A DNA stretch of 64,000 bases from Nipponacmea schrenckii. Its lineage: Eukaryota > Mollusca > Gastropoda > Lottiidae. Below are positions 10,270 through 23,100 of the stretch, piece after piece. Position 1 is the first letter of the stretch. Each line of letters opens with the position of its first letter. The stretch is taken from contig JAUJPP010000005.1 in the NCBI GenBank assembly GCA_030562195.1, positions 1,426,001-1,490,000 of the forward strand. Reading direction: 5' to 3'. Made by a program: the position numbers and the translations under genes. The notes beneath the pieces are model-generated. The model was not told the origin of the DNA. It did no database searches and saw only the letters and a program-made list of their open reading frames with translations.

Positions 10270-13200
10270 ATGTCTCTCCCTCAATCGAGCCCACATTTAT
10301 CCGTCTTGCCAGAGGACATCATGGTCGGATTTATTGGGGCAGGTCGAATGGCCCAAGCTTTGGCTAAAGGTTTCATCACTTCGGGTGAGTAGTTCAAGGG
10401 GCGCAACTCGTTTGAATTGTCAATCAATAATTTGCATAAATATATCAACATCGCCATGTGGCTGATGAAATTTTTATCTCTTGTGTGTGGTTTTCAATCA
10501 AATGGAATGATTCGAACATCGATTACGGCTTTATCTAACGAATTTCTTTCAAATTTAATTCCAAAATTTAAGGTACCGGTAGGCCTACTCTTAGTAAAGC
10601 AATGAAATACTTACCATGTTGATATTTTAATATCATCTAAAGATATTTAAATTTCAAAACATTTTTTAAATTGACATTTAAGATTATTATCTTTGTACGA
10701 CTTGTTCATGTTAATTTTCATTCCAATTGAAATACGCGTATTATAACACAGGGAATAAAGTGTTTGTGAGGCTGTGTGTGTGAGGGAAGGGGGGGGTGTG
10801 GGTCATAGTATCTTACCCACAAATTGTCACTGTGCCATTTGTCAACAGAAAGAGTTCAAAAAATGCACACCGTCTAAATAAACAGAATTTCGTATGATGC
10901 AATCTGTTTTCGTTTGGGAAAAAAACCAGGAATTTATTTAGAAAGTGTAGCTGATGAAATCTCGAGTAAGTTTTTTTCCCTTTGCAAAAAAGGCAATTGG
11001 AAATCAGAATTTCAGATCTAAAAAGGGCACATTCGGAAAACCATTTCAAAAAAGTTACAATGTATATTCAGCATTCAGGTAATAGAGTGGCGGGGGTAAT
11101 TTAACGAAAGAGTCTATTCACCTTGCTGTATATACCTGTCACAACATTAATTCTTATCGATCCCGTTTTCAATTAAGGTTTTTGGACTTTGTACTATTTC
11201 AAGCCATTGACTTTTTCGGTTTTTTAAATTTGGACTTTGATCAAGTTTCTTTGTCTGGTACAGTAGCTCAAATATCAACGATCTTTATTTTCTTTGGTGG
11301 CTTCTATTTCCTTGACCCATTTAGCTGAAACGTTAGATGACAAGTTAACGTTCGCTTCCAGTGATGCCGATATCACAAACTAGGTAGTTGTTGGTAGATG
11401 ACAAGTTAACGCTCGCTTCCAGTGGATGGCGATATCACAAACTAGGTAGTTGTTGGTAGATGACAAGTTAACGCTCGCTTCCAGTGGATGCTGATATCAC
11501 AAACTAGGTAGTTGTTGGTAGATGACAAGTTAACGCTCGCTTCCAGTGGATGCCGATATCACAAACTAGGTAGTTGTTGGTAGATGACAAGTTAACGCTC
11601 GCTTCCAGTGGATGCCGATATCACAAACTAGGTAGTTGTTGGTAGATGACAAGTTAACGCTCGCTTCCAGTGGATGCCGATATCACAAACTAGGTAGTTG
11701 TTGGTAGATGACAAGTTAACGCTCGCTTCCAGTGGATGCCGATATCACAAACTAGGTAGTTGTTGGTAGATGACAAGTTAACGTTCGCTTCCAGCGGATG
11801 CTGATATCACAAACTAGGTAGTTGTTGGTAGATGACAAGTAAACGCTCGCTTCCAGTGGATGCCGATATCACAAACTAGGTAGTTGTTGGTAGATGACAA
11901 GTTAACGTTCGCTTCCAGTGGATGCTGATATCACAAACTAGGTAGTTGTTGGTAGATGACAAGTTAACGTTCGATTCCCAAAGTGGATGCTGATATCGCA
12001 AACTAGGTAGTTGTTGTAGATGACAAGTTAACTTTTGCTTCGGTGGATGCTGATATCGCAAACTAGGTATTTGTTGGTAGATGAAAAGATACGTTGGCTT
12101 CCAGTGGATGCTGATGTCGCAAACTAAGTAGTTGTTGGTAGATGACAAGTTAACGTTGGCTTCCAGTGGATGCCGATGTGGATTGACTCTTGTATAGCAA
12201 GCTTGTCTTCATAAGCCCATTGGGTGTAGAAGAGTAGGACGTAAAACTCCATTCATTTCATTTGATTAGTAAGGATATAGATATGTCAATTGTTGTAACT
12301 AGTATTTCGAATCACTAATCAGACATGACTGGTAAATACAACCATATCAATTATCTGAGTAATATTATTAATAAAACCAGCTGTTTCCTGTAAGTTATTG
12401 ACCCTAAGTTGACTTATTCCTGACCTTAAATAACCCCGTCATTTTGTAAACAAACAAACAAATAAACAAATATAATATTTATTTAATCTTTCATAGCGTG
12501 GATTTCCCTGCTCTAATTGTTTAAAGAGAAGGACGTAAAGCTCCATTTTCTTTCATTTCTAAAGAGTAAGACGTAAAACTCCATTCATTTCATTCCCAGT
12601 TTAAATTATTTTAGACAAAATAATCAGCCAAAACACATTTAGAACTGATAAGTCGTTGTTATCTCTGCAAATAAAAGGTCACTGACCTCATATGTCCGAA
12701 AGAGAGAGTGACTATTTGGGGGAAGAACTACTGGATGTATGGACGGATAAACATGTGGATGGTTTATGTTACCGATCACATATTGAGGAAACCAAACCCC
12801 TCCTTCCCCCAGTCAGGCCCATAGCTTGTCTTATAGCACTATATTATCACTGTGACCCCTTCAATTGCCCCTCTGGATAAATTGCTTGCACCCCCCCCCC
12901 CCTCATCCGAGAAATCAATCCTGTCTATGGGCTTGCCCCCAGTTCTCTATTCCCTCTAAATCGAGCCAATTCTCTAGTACCTACACCAGAAGCATATATA
13001 CAAGAGCAGGGCCTGTAGAATTATACCTCAATTAAGAGAATTAACCTCAAAGATAACGGTAAACACAGGGCCATATTATGAAGTGTATTTTATATTTATA
13101 GGTTTAGTAAAAGCTAATAATATCACAGCTAGTGATAGAAACCAAAAGTGCTTACAGATGCTTAAGGTAGGTAATTTTAATCGATATACAGTTTTACACC

Positions 13201-15301
13201 ATGCAGTGCACATTAAGGTAAATTAATGGCAGTGAGCAGAGCAGAGCATCTTCTTCTCTGTTGCCAATCGGGCCGACGAAGAACTGCAGTCTATCAAATT
13301 CTGCATCCCCTTCTCTATTGCCGATCGAGCAAATGAAGATGAACAGGTAAAGAACTGCAATCTATGAAATTCTACATCCTCTTCTTTGCCCCCTATCGAG
13401 CAGATGAAGAACTGTGATCTATTAAATTCTGCATCCTGTTATCTCTTTTGCCGATCGAGCAGATGAAGAACTGTAGTCTTATCAAATCCTGTATTTTCTT
13501 CTCTTTTGCTGATCGGGCAGATGGAGAGGAACAGATTAAGATTAGCAGATGGAGAACTGTTTCTATTCTATATGTATCTTCCTCCCCTTCTCTGCTTCTT
13601 CTCAAATTATATATCCTATTTCAGGACATGGGAGCCAAGACGACGACCCACAATAAAGATGTAGTCAACAACAGTAACATGGTAATCATTGCCACCAAAC
13701 CTCATGTAGTTAAGAAAGTTTTAAACGAGGTCTCTCCTCAGGTTACTAAAGATAATTTGTTTGTGTCCATAGCTGCTGGTATTACTATTGATACTCTAGA
13801 AGAGGTAAGGGCAATGAACTCTTGATAACACTTTACATTTGTGAATTAAACATTAAGAAATGAAATGATCTCACGTCCTACTCTTCTGCTCCTTATGGGC
13901 TGATGAAGAAGGGAAGTCCTATGTAGTGTGCAATGAGGGAAATTTCGCCCGGACAGCAGCATTAGCCTACTCTTTAAGCGATTTCCAACTGTCAAGGGAT
14001 CTTTAACGTGCACACAGGGCCTTGGTTTATTGTCCCATCTGAATCAAAAGACTTGAAGCTGTTTGGTAAGTCAATACAAGCTTATAAATCTTAAAATTAA
14101 TGATCAAAATAAATCTCAAGTATAAAGGATCCAGCCCACCAGTTGTTCTCCCGTTTACAGATGACTCGAGTGAGGGGACTGGAATAATGTGGAAAGGTTA
14201 CTTATTCAAAATTACATGACCATTTCATCTTCAAAGATCTTTTGGTTTACTGTTTCAGAATTTGCCCAAAGGAACTAGAGTTGTAAGGGTAATGCCCAAC
14301 ACACCAGCATTGGTTTCTGCCGGTGCTTCAGTTGTGACCCCAGGTCATGCAGTCAACCCTACAGACAGTCAGATGGTAGGGGAGCTGTTAAAGAGTATAG
14401 GTATAGTTGAAGAAGGAGTAGAGACGTATCTAGATGCTGTTACTGGATTGAGTGGTAGTGGTCCAGCCTATGTAAGTATACTCAACAAAAGCTATAGGAA
14501 TTGCTTGTACTACCTTTTCAGTAGGAAACCTGGCTGAAATAGTCCAGTCGTCAGAGGAAACATAACAAAGCAATTAAGTTCTTTATTTCCTTTCCAGGCG
14601 TTTGTAGCTATAGAAGCCATGTCTGATGGTGGAGTCAAAATGGGTCTACCTAGAGATCTAGCAACTAAATTAGCTGCCCAAACTTTATTGGTAAGTAGTT
14701 TCATTTTAGAGAGAACGAAAAGAAAGAAACAACTACATTTTACAAGGTTCACATGTTTGCCATGACAGAGATCCTTTCTACCTTTTGGTATAGATCTTTC
14801 CCGGATTATCCGTACCCATTTACAGCTGGGTGGAATGGAATTGTGAGTGAAGATGACTTATTCACGGCCATCGGACTGTGACACACCGGTCGTGGTTAAA
14901 ACTCACGTCCGACATTTTCAAAGTATCCAAGCAAATGACCTCATGAGGTAAAGAACCAATGCTCTAACCACTGCCCTATAGATCCCCCCAAACACCCTTG
15001 AGCAGTGTTGATTGAAATTAACGTGATCTTATTGGGTCAAGGACAATGGCACTTTTCGTGAACAACTCTCTAAGAATTTTATCCTGGATATTTGGTTATT
15101 GTTCATATTTTACAGGGGGCAGCCAAGATGGTACTTGAAACCGGGAAACATCCAGGACAGTTAAAAGATGAAGTTTGTTCACCAGGTGGCACAACAATAG
15201 ACGCTATATATTCTTTAGAGAAAGCAGGATTCCGTGGTGCTCTGATAGACGCTGTCAGAATAGCTACGGAGAAGGCACAACTATTAGGAGCCAAAAAATA
15301 G
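10270..15301 (+). CDS. PYCR3: pyrroline-5-carboxylate reductase, PYCR3-like
   Basis: Six exons join without a frame break: 10270-10384, 13102-13166, 13625-13804, 14259-14471, 14598-14690 and 15116-15301 (283 residues). The enzyme performs the last step of proline synthesis, reducing pyrroline-5-carboxylate with NAD(P)H. The N-terminus holds the Rossmann fingerprint [16 protein letters not shown] (residues 20-35), followed by IATKPHV and MPNTPALV. The C-terminal dimerisation domain carries [18 protein letters not shown] and [16 protein letters not shown], which match the family signature. The short ending LLGAKK and the words GRMA, ATKPHV and AAQTLLG are closer to vertebrate PYCR3 than to PYCR1/2, which have longer tails. 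The assignment to the PYCR3 branch is inference. About 19 residues precede the first beta strand and do not look like a strong mitochondrial signal. Intron 1 contains a 62-bp minisatellite. Confidence 0.93.
11333..12176 (+). repeat. minisatellite, 62-bp unit, about 13 copies, PYCR intron 1
   Basis: Each unit holds GATGACAAGTTAACGCTCGC, TTCCAGTGGATGCCGATATC and ACAAACTAGGTAGTTG. Central copies are nearly identical and the right-hand copies are diverged. The left edge runs into TTTAGCTGAAACGTTAGATG, which resembles the arm of the inverted repeat at 9753-9918. Confidence 0.92.
12190..12262 (+). mobile_element. SINE tail fragment
   Basis: Only the tail of the tRNA-derived SINE is present (TCTTCATAAGCCCATTGGG and AGAGTAGGACGTAAAACTCC). 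Confidence 0.65.
12518..12597 (+). mobile_element. two tandem SINE tail fragments
   Basis: GGACGTAAAGCTCCATTT and AGACGTAAAACTCCATTC lie about 40 bp apart. Both are the 3' end of the SINE family. Confidence 0.6.
13230..13560 (+). repeat. degenerate tandem repeat, roughly 55-75-bp unit, PYCR intron 2
   Basis: About four to five copies contain TTGCCGATCGAGCAGATG, AAGAACTG and ATCAAATTCTGCATCC words with variable spacing. The array ends shortly before exon 3 of the reductase gene. Confidence 0.75.
13855..14060 (-). mobile_element. SINE, head missing
   Basis: Minus-strand body and tail of the tRNA-derived SINE (CAGTTGGAAATCGC, TGCACACTACATAGG, AGGAC tail) in PYCR intron 3. Confidence 0.8.
14760..14990 (+). 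repeat. dispersed repeat fragment
   Basis: GAGATCCTTTCTACC, GATCTTTCCCGGATTATC and CATTTACAGCTGGGTGGA match words at 22090-22470 and 54690-55140. The family is unidentified. It lies in PYCR intron 5. Confidence 0.55.
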
Positions 15302-15489
15302 ATCTATGAACTATGTGGACTCTCTTGAAAAGAGATTTGAGTTGATAAACAAAGTGCTGGAGATTATTGTGATCTTCTGAATTTCAAATTGATGTATCAT
15401 TTTAGTAGGGATGGACTAATATCCAAAATGTACTTAGAACAACCACAAATGTGCATTATTTCCATTTATTTGGAAGGACCTCGGTCTAA

Positions 15490-15690
15490 ATGTTATGCAT
15501 CACGATCTTATTTATGTATCACGATCTAAATGTTATGGATCACAATTTTAATGTTATGGTTCATGCTCTTAATGTAATGCATCATGACCTTAATTTTATG
15601 CATCACGATCTAAATGTTATGGATCACAATCTTAATATTATGTATCACGATCTTAATGTTATTGATCATGATCTAATGCTATGGATCACA
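15490..15690 (+). repeat. short tandem repeat, about 21-bp unit, just after the PYCR stop
   Basis: Nine or so imperfect copies of ATGTTATGGATCACGATCTTA lie about 190 bp beyond the stop codon, probably inside the 3' UTR. Open frames through this segment are repeat artefacts. Confidence 0.8.
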
Positions 15691-15699
15691 AAAATCTTG

Positions 15700-17140
15700 G
15701 GGAATGTAAAAACTCAACTCAAGAAAGAAACTACCGGACCAATAATAATGTGTTTATTTGTCAAGTGTTTGAATGATTTCATGAATAATATACCTGACAT
15801 TGAATAACATTGATCTAAATCTCTACTTCATGAACATGTATGGTGTGTTTGATTCCTTTCTTTTACATTCAGATAACTGGGGTATGTTTGATTCATCTCA
15901 CACTTCGTCCAGATCAAATTCTTATAATTCAGTTAAGATGAAGATAAGGGGTTGGTTCACATAAGAGTGGTTTTCAGCCTGGGTAAAAAAATTCAGCCAA
16001 TTATTAAGTTTCTGCATTAAAGCTTTCTACTTCAAGATGAAAACCATGTTCATGTAAACCAACTCACATCAGATAGAAAATCACCCCTCATTTTTAAAAT
16101 CAACTCTTCTGAACTTGTTGACATAAAGCATGTGCGGAAGAGTTCATTACAAGACGAGGGGTGTTCAATGATAACTGGCATAGTTTTTGACATAAAAAGA
16201 TAGATATATACCCAAATATCTTTGGGTTTTCGACAAACATTATTTGCACAAAAAATATATAACGAATAAAATTATGAAATGAATGAAAAAGGGTTAACAT
16301 TGAAATAAAAGTTTGTCAGAAAATATCAAAATCCATCGTTCTCGTAAAAATAGAGCATTAGACATTTTGTTTCATGTATTTCTTGGAGTTACTTCACACA
16401 TTCTAAAATTTTTAACAAATTACTGTTTGATTCTGCGAATAAAGTTGCCCATAGAAAAAAAAATGAAACAACCCCAAAAGATAACAAACAAAATCACAGC
16501 TGTATTTTTACAGAATTGAACACACATAAATGCACGTCAATTGATATTTTCAGACAAACTATTAAACATTATGATTTCTCTAGATAAAATGACCATGTAC
16601 AATTGAACCACTTTCAGTGATTTGGATAATAAATGATTTTGGTTTTTTATAATAATGTGAATTTAAAATTCGTAAATTTTTTCCGTCAATTGTGAACATA
16701 AAATTAACATTTTTATGGCGTTTAACTTTTTTCATCAACAAAAATAAAAAACCATAGAAATATCTTCATAATCCATTTGTAATTAGGTTTTGAATTTTCA
16801 TCCTTTCTGAGGATTCTTAAATTTTTTCGTAAAGCACAGATGATTTTAAAAAATGGCTAATTTTTGGGATGATGATTCCCAACGCCAAAGAATGACATGA
16901 ATATAATGAATTGTAAGCACTACTAGACTTACTGAACAATATGCTCAGAAGGGATCCAGAAGGACTTAAACCCTGGCTTGCCATTGATATCAACTTTCTT
17001 CTTAGTCTTCCTTACGAGTAAAGGAATATACACTCTAATATAGATGACACTTGCTGCCTTTAAAAGCACTAATTTTAAAGTCTTGGTTTTTAAGATACAA
17101 CAATGTCACGATGAAATATTTTCTTAAAAATAATATACAA
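15700..17140. other. convergent 3' ends of PYCR-like and RAD21 genes; no coding exon seen
   Basis: This AT-rich stretch separates the stop codons of two convergent genes and should hold both 3' UTRs. No coding exon could be supported. AATAAA-type hexamers are frequent in this composition and I cannot choose the real ones. Confidence 0.5.
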
Positions 17141-20100
17141 TTAACAAGTGATTCCGAAGTGAGGACCACGTCCGATTAAGATATCTCCATAAGGTTCTAG
17201 TTGCTCCACGGTTATGGCTTGATGTTTCTTGAGAACGAGTAAGGTGTAGAAACGCGATGCAGCTTGTTTTCGATCCAGTTTCCTAGCCATTTCCTTAAAA
17301 CTGAGTTCCTGATTGTATTTAAATGCCACATCAAATGTTCTCTGCATGACCTGTGTTCTTTTACTCCACCTTTGTTCATCTTCATCTTCGGTAGCTAAAA
17401 CTCCTTCCACTTCACCTTCTATTACATCTTCAAAGGTCTGAAAAATACAGGAGTGAATGAAGATCTTTGTATTCAATCGGTTATTGCTCCTATATTATAA
17501 GCTTGTGAAGTGAAGGCCATCATCAAATGACTCAAATTCTTGTTTTTTCAACTTTATCACAAAAGATTGACTAAAGCCGTGGAACTGCACTATGGATAAG
17601 GGGAAGACGTGCAACAAGCTTTTGATAGTAATACTTTTGGATAGAATCCTAAGGGCAGAAATAGTACCAGGAAAGAAGAAAATTCAAAACTTACCGGTGC
17701 ATCAGGAGCTCCTACAGAATGAGGACCAACTGAAGGAGGTCCCACAGAGGGAGGACCCACTGAAGCAGGACCTACAGAGAAAGGAGCAATAGAGGGGGGA
17801 CCATCTTCCATGTTGGGGTCATTCAACATGGGGTCATTGGGTAGATCCACAACTGCTTCATTGAAAGTTTGACCAAAGATGTCATCATGAGGTGCGGTAG
17901 TGTTCTGGATTGCTGAAGGATCTTGTAAGGTGGATTGGTCTGCCACTGTCGATTGGTTTTGGATGAGTGATGGATCTTCTAAAGTTTTATTTTTATCGCT
18001 ACGCCTAGAACGCCGCGAGGTTTCATTTATTGATGGTTCTTCTACTATTGTGCTCATTTCTGATTGACGGCTCATATCCACTGGAAAGAAAAATGTCAAA
18101 AATAAGGAAATGATCTTCTGCAACCAGCTTGTTCATGAACTACCAAACTTATTCTCTGGAAGATTGGGTCCACCATTTTGGAAACTGGGCGTAAATTATT
18201 TTAAGACTAAGAAGGAACTCTAGATTGATTCAACAAATTGCCAACCCACGAAATCACAGAATATTAAAGCTGGACTTACTTTGTGGGGGTTGCTGCTTAT
18301 CTTCTTCTCGAACAATTTCTGTGGAATCCAAATCCAGCCTCTCTTCATCTGCATCTTCTTTCACCGGTTTGGTGACCAGATTTCGACCAAAATGCTTCAT
18401 GGTTACCCTAGAAATGATGGGTCGACCAGGTAGAGCAAAGAGTTTCTCCACACCTCCTGTTTCCTTCCAGTGCATGAGTTTCTTTGTAGGAGGAGCCAAA
18501 TCAAGGGTGGTGACTATGTCCGAAGTGACTGACAGTTGAAGTTTCATGGTTTCACTGGGTATACCTTTCTGTTCATCAACAATGAGTTTCCTTTTTCGTT
18601 TTCCCTTCTTCTCTGTACCTGAAAGATGAGCAACAAAATCTTGAGAACTTGTTAAAGGTGTTGGCACAATTGTCATCATAGGCTTTGGAAATCCGATTTC
18701 ATTAAAAGGACCCGACCTTCTGAAAAGTGGTTATAAAGTGAAATACTCACCAGCAACAGCTGTAACATCTAGAGGTTCAGAGCAAAAGCTTCTTCTTCAT
18801 TATGGACCAGTGTTGTTTGTTCTCCTGGTAGACCAGTGATTGAAGCTTGTGGTAGTGATGATGCATTGACATCACTAGCTGTACTGTCATCTATCTTCTT
18901 GGACATCATAGATTCATCTTCTGTTAAAACAAAATACAGGTCTCAATATTTGGGCAACATCAAAAATATAGAAATTTTGAAAAGAAAAGGATCAGTTTAG
19001 CAGTGGTTCATATTGGTTTGTACATATATAATGAAGTTTCCAAAGATTCTGATGAGGAACCTTTTCCTTGTCTTCGTATTAGTCTTTACGAGATTATCTG
19101 TACCCAGCTGGTTGGACAAATTATTGTCTTACCTGTTGGTTTTGAACCAGGTGCAGGTGTAGAATCCACACCAGGTGCCATAGGAACATCTTGCATGGAA
19201 GGAGCATCTTCAAATAATCCTCCTGCACCCATGAACTCTTGTCCTACAAAAAATTATATTTGTTATTAAAAATGTTCAGTTATTTGTTGGCTTATTCTGC
19301 TTGATATTCTATGCTGTGACTGAATTTGCATTTTTTAAAAATGTGCTTTATTAAAAATTTAAATAGTGAAGGATTGTGTTTATAGAGTTAAGCAGCAATA
19401 GCAGTAGCAAAAGTTCCTTTCTTACCAAAAATATCATCCCCAAAACCTGGGTCATTATCATCATCGTCATCATCATCGTCATGGTGATCATCTAATATAA
19501 ACAAATCAACAAACAAACAAATAAACAATCAACTTAAACAACAAGGGTAAAACTTTGCCCAGAATCAAAGAACTGTCTTTCATCGGGCAGTGCCTCAGCC
19601 AAAGATCCAAATGTTCAAGGGAACTTTGTGAACAGGAGCCAGAAGAATTTCTCTGTTTGGGCAAATTTCAAATACATGCATTTCAACAAGAACTTAAACA
19701 ATTAAAAACTTTGAATCACATCAAATTTGATTATTAGAACTTAATAATAACTTTGAATTAGAACTTGAATAATAACAAATTTGAATAATAGAACATTGAA
19801 TAATAACAAATTTGAATAATTGATCTTTGAATCCTGAATAATTGATCTTTGGATTCTGAATAATTGATCTTTGGATTCTGAATAATTGAGTTGTCCAAAA
19901 GAAAGAATACATACTCATGAAAGGAATTCCATCTCCAAAACCATCTTCATTGGGTGGTAAATCAATATCCATGGGCTTACCCAGGTCATTGCCATCTCCC
20001 ATAGATTGGTCTTTAGTGGTTTCCATATCTGTAATATCAGCTGGTTTGAAGAAAGGGTCATCCACGTGGGACTGGTCTCTTAAGATCTCTCGTTCATCAA

Positions 20101-23100
20101 ATCCACCAACATCACCTGTAAGAAAGAGTAGAATCTTAATAATTTTGTTTTTCTTTCCTAGTAACTGCACCTTAGGTTCTACCAAAGATTGGTAACTTTA
20201 TCTTCTGCAGCCATGCACCTACTTCTTCAAATGCTTTCCCACTCTTCTAAATCTACCAAGGTTCCCAGGGCAGCAACTATGTTCTCCTTAGGTCAGGTAT
20301 ATGTGCTCCACAATAAGCTTTAAAAACTTATGAACTTTTAAAAACCTACATCTCCTACAGCTACGAGCCAACAGCATAAAGATCTATTCACTCCTTCATG
20401 CTAGGAGATGCTTTTCAGCACCATAAAAATTCTTAAAATTGTCTTTCCTTCCAAGTTTGTCGCAAATCATTTTCATGTTCTAGGTCTGCCATCTTCTACG
20501 TTGATCTAATATTTCAATTACCCATGCAACCAAGTACCAAGAAGTCAAGTAAAGGGCCAAAGATGATAAAAAAACTAACTCAAATATACAATTCACACTC
20601 CAATTGGGATTCTATCAATTGAAAAATTCCAATTTTGAAAACGCAAATTTTCGGCAAGAAGCTCACTTGGGGTCAAAGGCTAAAACGAAAAAATGAAATA
20701 TGTTCTAAAACACAAGTAACGGATCATTCCAAAGAATTTGAGAAATTTTTCAGTAGACGAGGCCACCAATTGGAATACGAACGTAACTACCATTAACCTT
20801 TGACCCGACATGAACTTCTTACCCTTTCTCCAGCGTAGACGTCGAGAACATCTCAACTTCAACGGAAGGTCAGGGGTTGGTTCTTCGAATTTACGAATAA
20901 TATCTTCGGTGGTTGGTTTGGATTTGATTGGTGAAGGTGGATCACCACAATCTACCGTTTCTGTCTCATCCTCAAAATCGTAAAAACCCGGATCTCCATC
21001 CAGGCAAATGCCACTGTCTAATTTTGAGATTTTTTCCGGAGAGGGCGAACACAGATTCTCACTTGCTACTGAATTCGGTGAAGAATTTCCAGATTCAGGA
21101 TGTCTTTCGGGGGTCACTGGAGGGGTCAAATCACAGAGAAGGTCACTGGGTTCAGAGTTTTCCTTATATGGAGTGGAAGTTAATGTTGAAGCAGACGGGC
21201 AATGATCACAGTATTTTTGATGGTATGTACATAAAGAGTTGTTATCACAGGTAGCCTGAGAGGTGCTTGGTTCCGATTGAAAGCTCAAGCTTATTCCACT
21301 GTCTAAGCTGGGGATTCGTACCGAACACTGCGAACATGTAAGGGAACTTATTTCCGTGTTGGTGCTAACAGACACCGATTGTTTTACAGGAGTTTTACAC
21401 CCTGAATATTTAGCACTAGAAGATGATGCAAGATGAGAAACACTTGGATTAGCACTAATATTTTCACTATCACAATTTGGTACAATGTTGCCATTTGAAT
21501 CACAAGTAATGTCTTTGAAAAGTTTTAGAGTTTCTTCCCCTTCGTAAGTATATGAATGCTGCCTTTTAAAACTACGAAGTCGCTTGGGACTGGTTTGATC
21601 TACCAGCTCCAAAACAACATCAAAGTCTATGGGGTGATCTTTTAGACATGTTTTAAACCCGTACATAATGAGACATATTTCATCTTCATCAATTTCACCT
21701 TCGAGATCATCATCTCCTGATTTGAAGAAACACATCAACATTTCAAATATGGAAGAAATGGGAGTTGCTTTCCCAAATTCAAGAATTAAATTTGTTTATT
21801 TTTAAAAGGATTTGAATTGGTTTGGTTTCTCAAATTTCAACCACTTTTATGAAATTTTTAATCATGTTTTATTGTGAAGCTTCAGAAATGTCTGCAACTC
21901 CCATTAATTTCATAATGAATGAAACAATTAAACATCAAGATTATGAACAAAAACGTTTCCAGAAACGTGACTTACCGAAGCCATCATCGTTGAGTAGAGT
22001 GATATTAGCATAATCTTCTCTCATAGTGATCTCCTCTGGTCGACTCTGATTCACAGAAAACTGAGCTTGAACATCTAAATCTCTACAAAATAATACACAA
22101 TAAATCATCTTCACTCATTATTCCAGTCTACCAAGTGCCAAGTGGTCTGGTCAATGACTAGCTAGTAGAAAGGATCCTCATAATTCCAGTCAACCCAGCT
22201 GTAAATGGGTACAGATAATCTAGTAGAGATCAATACCAAGAGGTATAGTCAAGGACCAGCTGGTAAAAAGGATCCTCATTATTCCTGTCGACCCAGCTGT
22301 AAATGGGTACAGATAATCTAGGAAAGATCAATACCAAGAGGTTTGATCAAGGACCCGCTGGTAAAAAGGATCCTCATTATTCCAGTCAACCCAGCTGTAA
22401 ATGGGTACAGATAATCTAGGGAAGATTTTGCCAAGAGGTTTGGTCAAGAACTAGTTGGTAGAAAGGATCCCTGTCATGGCAGACTTGAGATTTAAGGAAT
22501 ATTCCTTTAACAACAGTACCTCACAATTCCTAATAAAAACTCAAATCAATAATGAGTCACACTTACTCTAAATCTGCTAACGTGGTTTCAAAATCATGGA
22601 AGTTTTCTTGTAAAGTAATGGCCGCCACAGCAGCTTCGCGATTTTCTTCTGGAAGATCCACGACACCTGGTCTAAATGCCATTTTGATTTTAACAAATGC
22701 CTCATTACAATCAGCTAATAAATATTTGGCCTTCCTGGAATAGATTCGGACCACACCCAATAATAGATGTCCAGATGTCCTAAGCGCCATTTTGACCTGG
22801 AAATAAACAGCAACATTAATAAAACAAATGTTAAAGCTGAAGTTGATTAACTGTTTTTCAAAACTGACTTAGTGTTGTGAGTTTTTCAGATATTAAGGGA
22901 TTCTGTTACTTTATTACACCAGGTAAGTTCACTGATGAATATATACTCATATTGACCATTCTTGAGAAAGTATCACTTTAATAAATTACATTAGTTTTAG
23001 CTGATTGGACAGATTTAACACATACAGTTATCTTAGCTTTGGTCAAAGACCTTGTATTGTAGGTACAAAATTTAGTAATAGAAATTAAATGAGAGTATAT

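Noticed and set aside
11876..12148. Minus-strand open frame in PYCR intron 1
   Set aside because: Translation of the 62-bp minisatellite; it breaks wherever units carry indels.
20680..21741. Independent single-exon gene inside RAD21
   Set aside because: There is no ATG near the start of the open frame with a plausible leader, and splice edges in matching phase make a RAD21 cassette exon the better reading. Not fully excluded.
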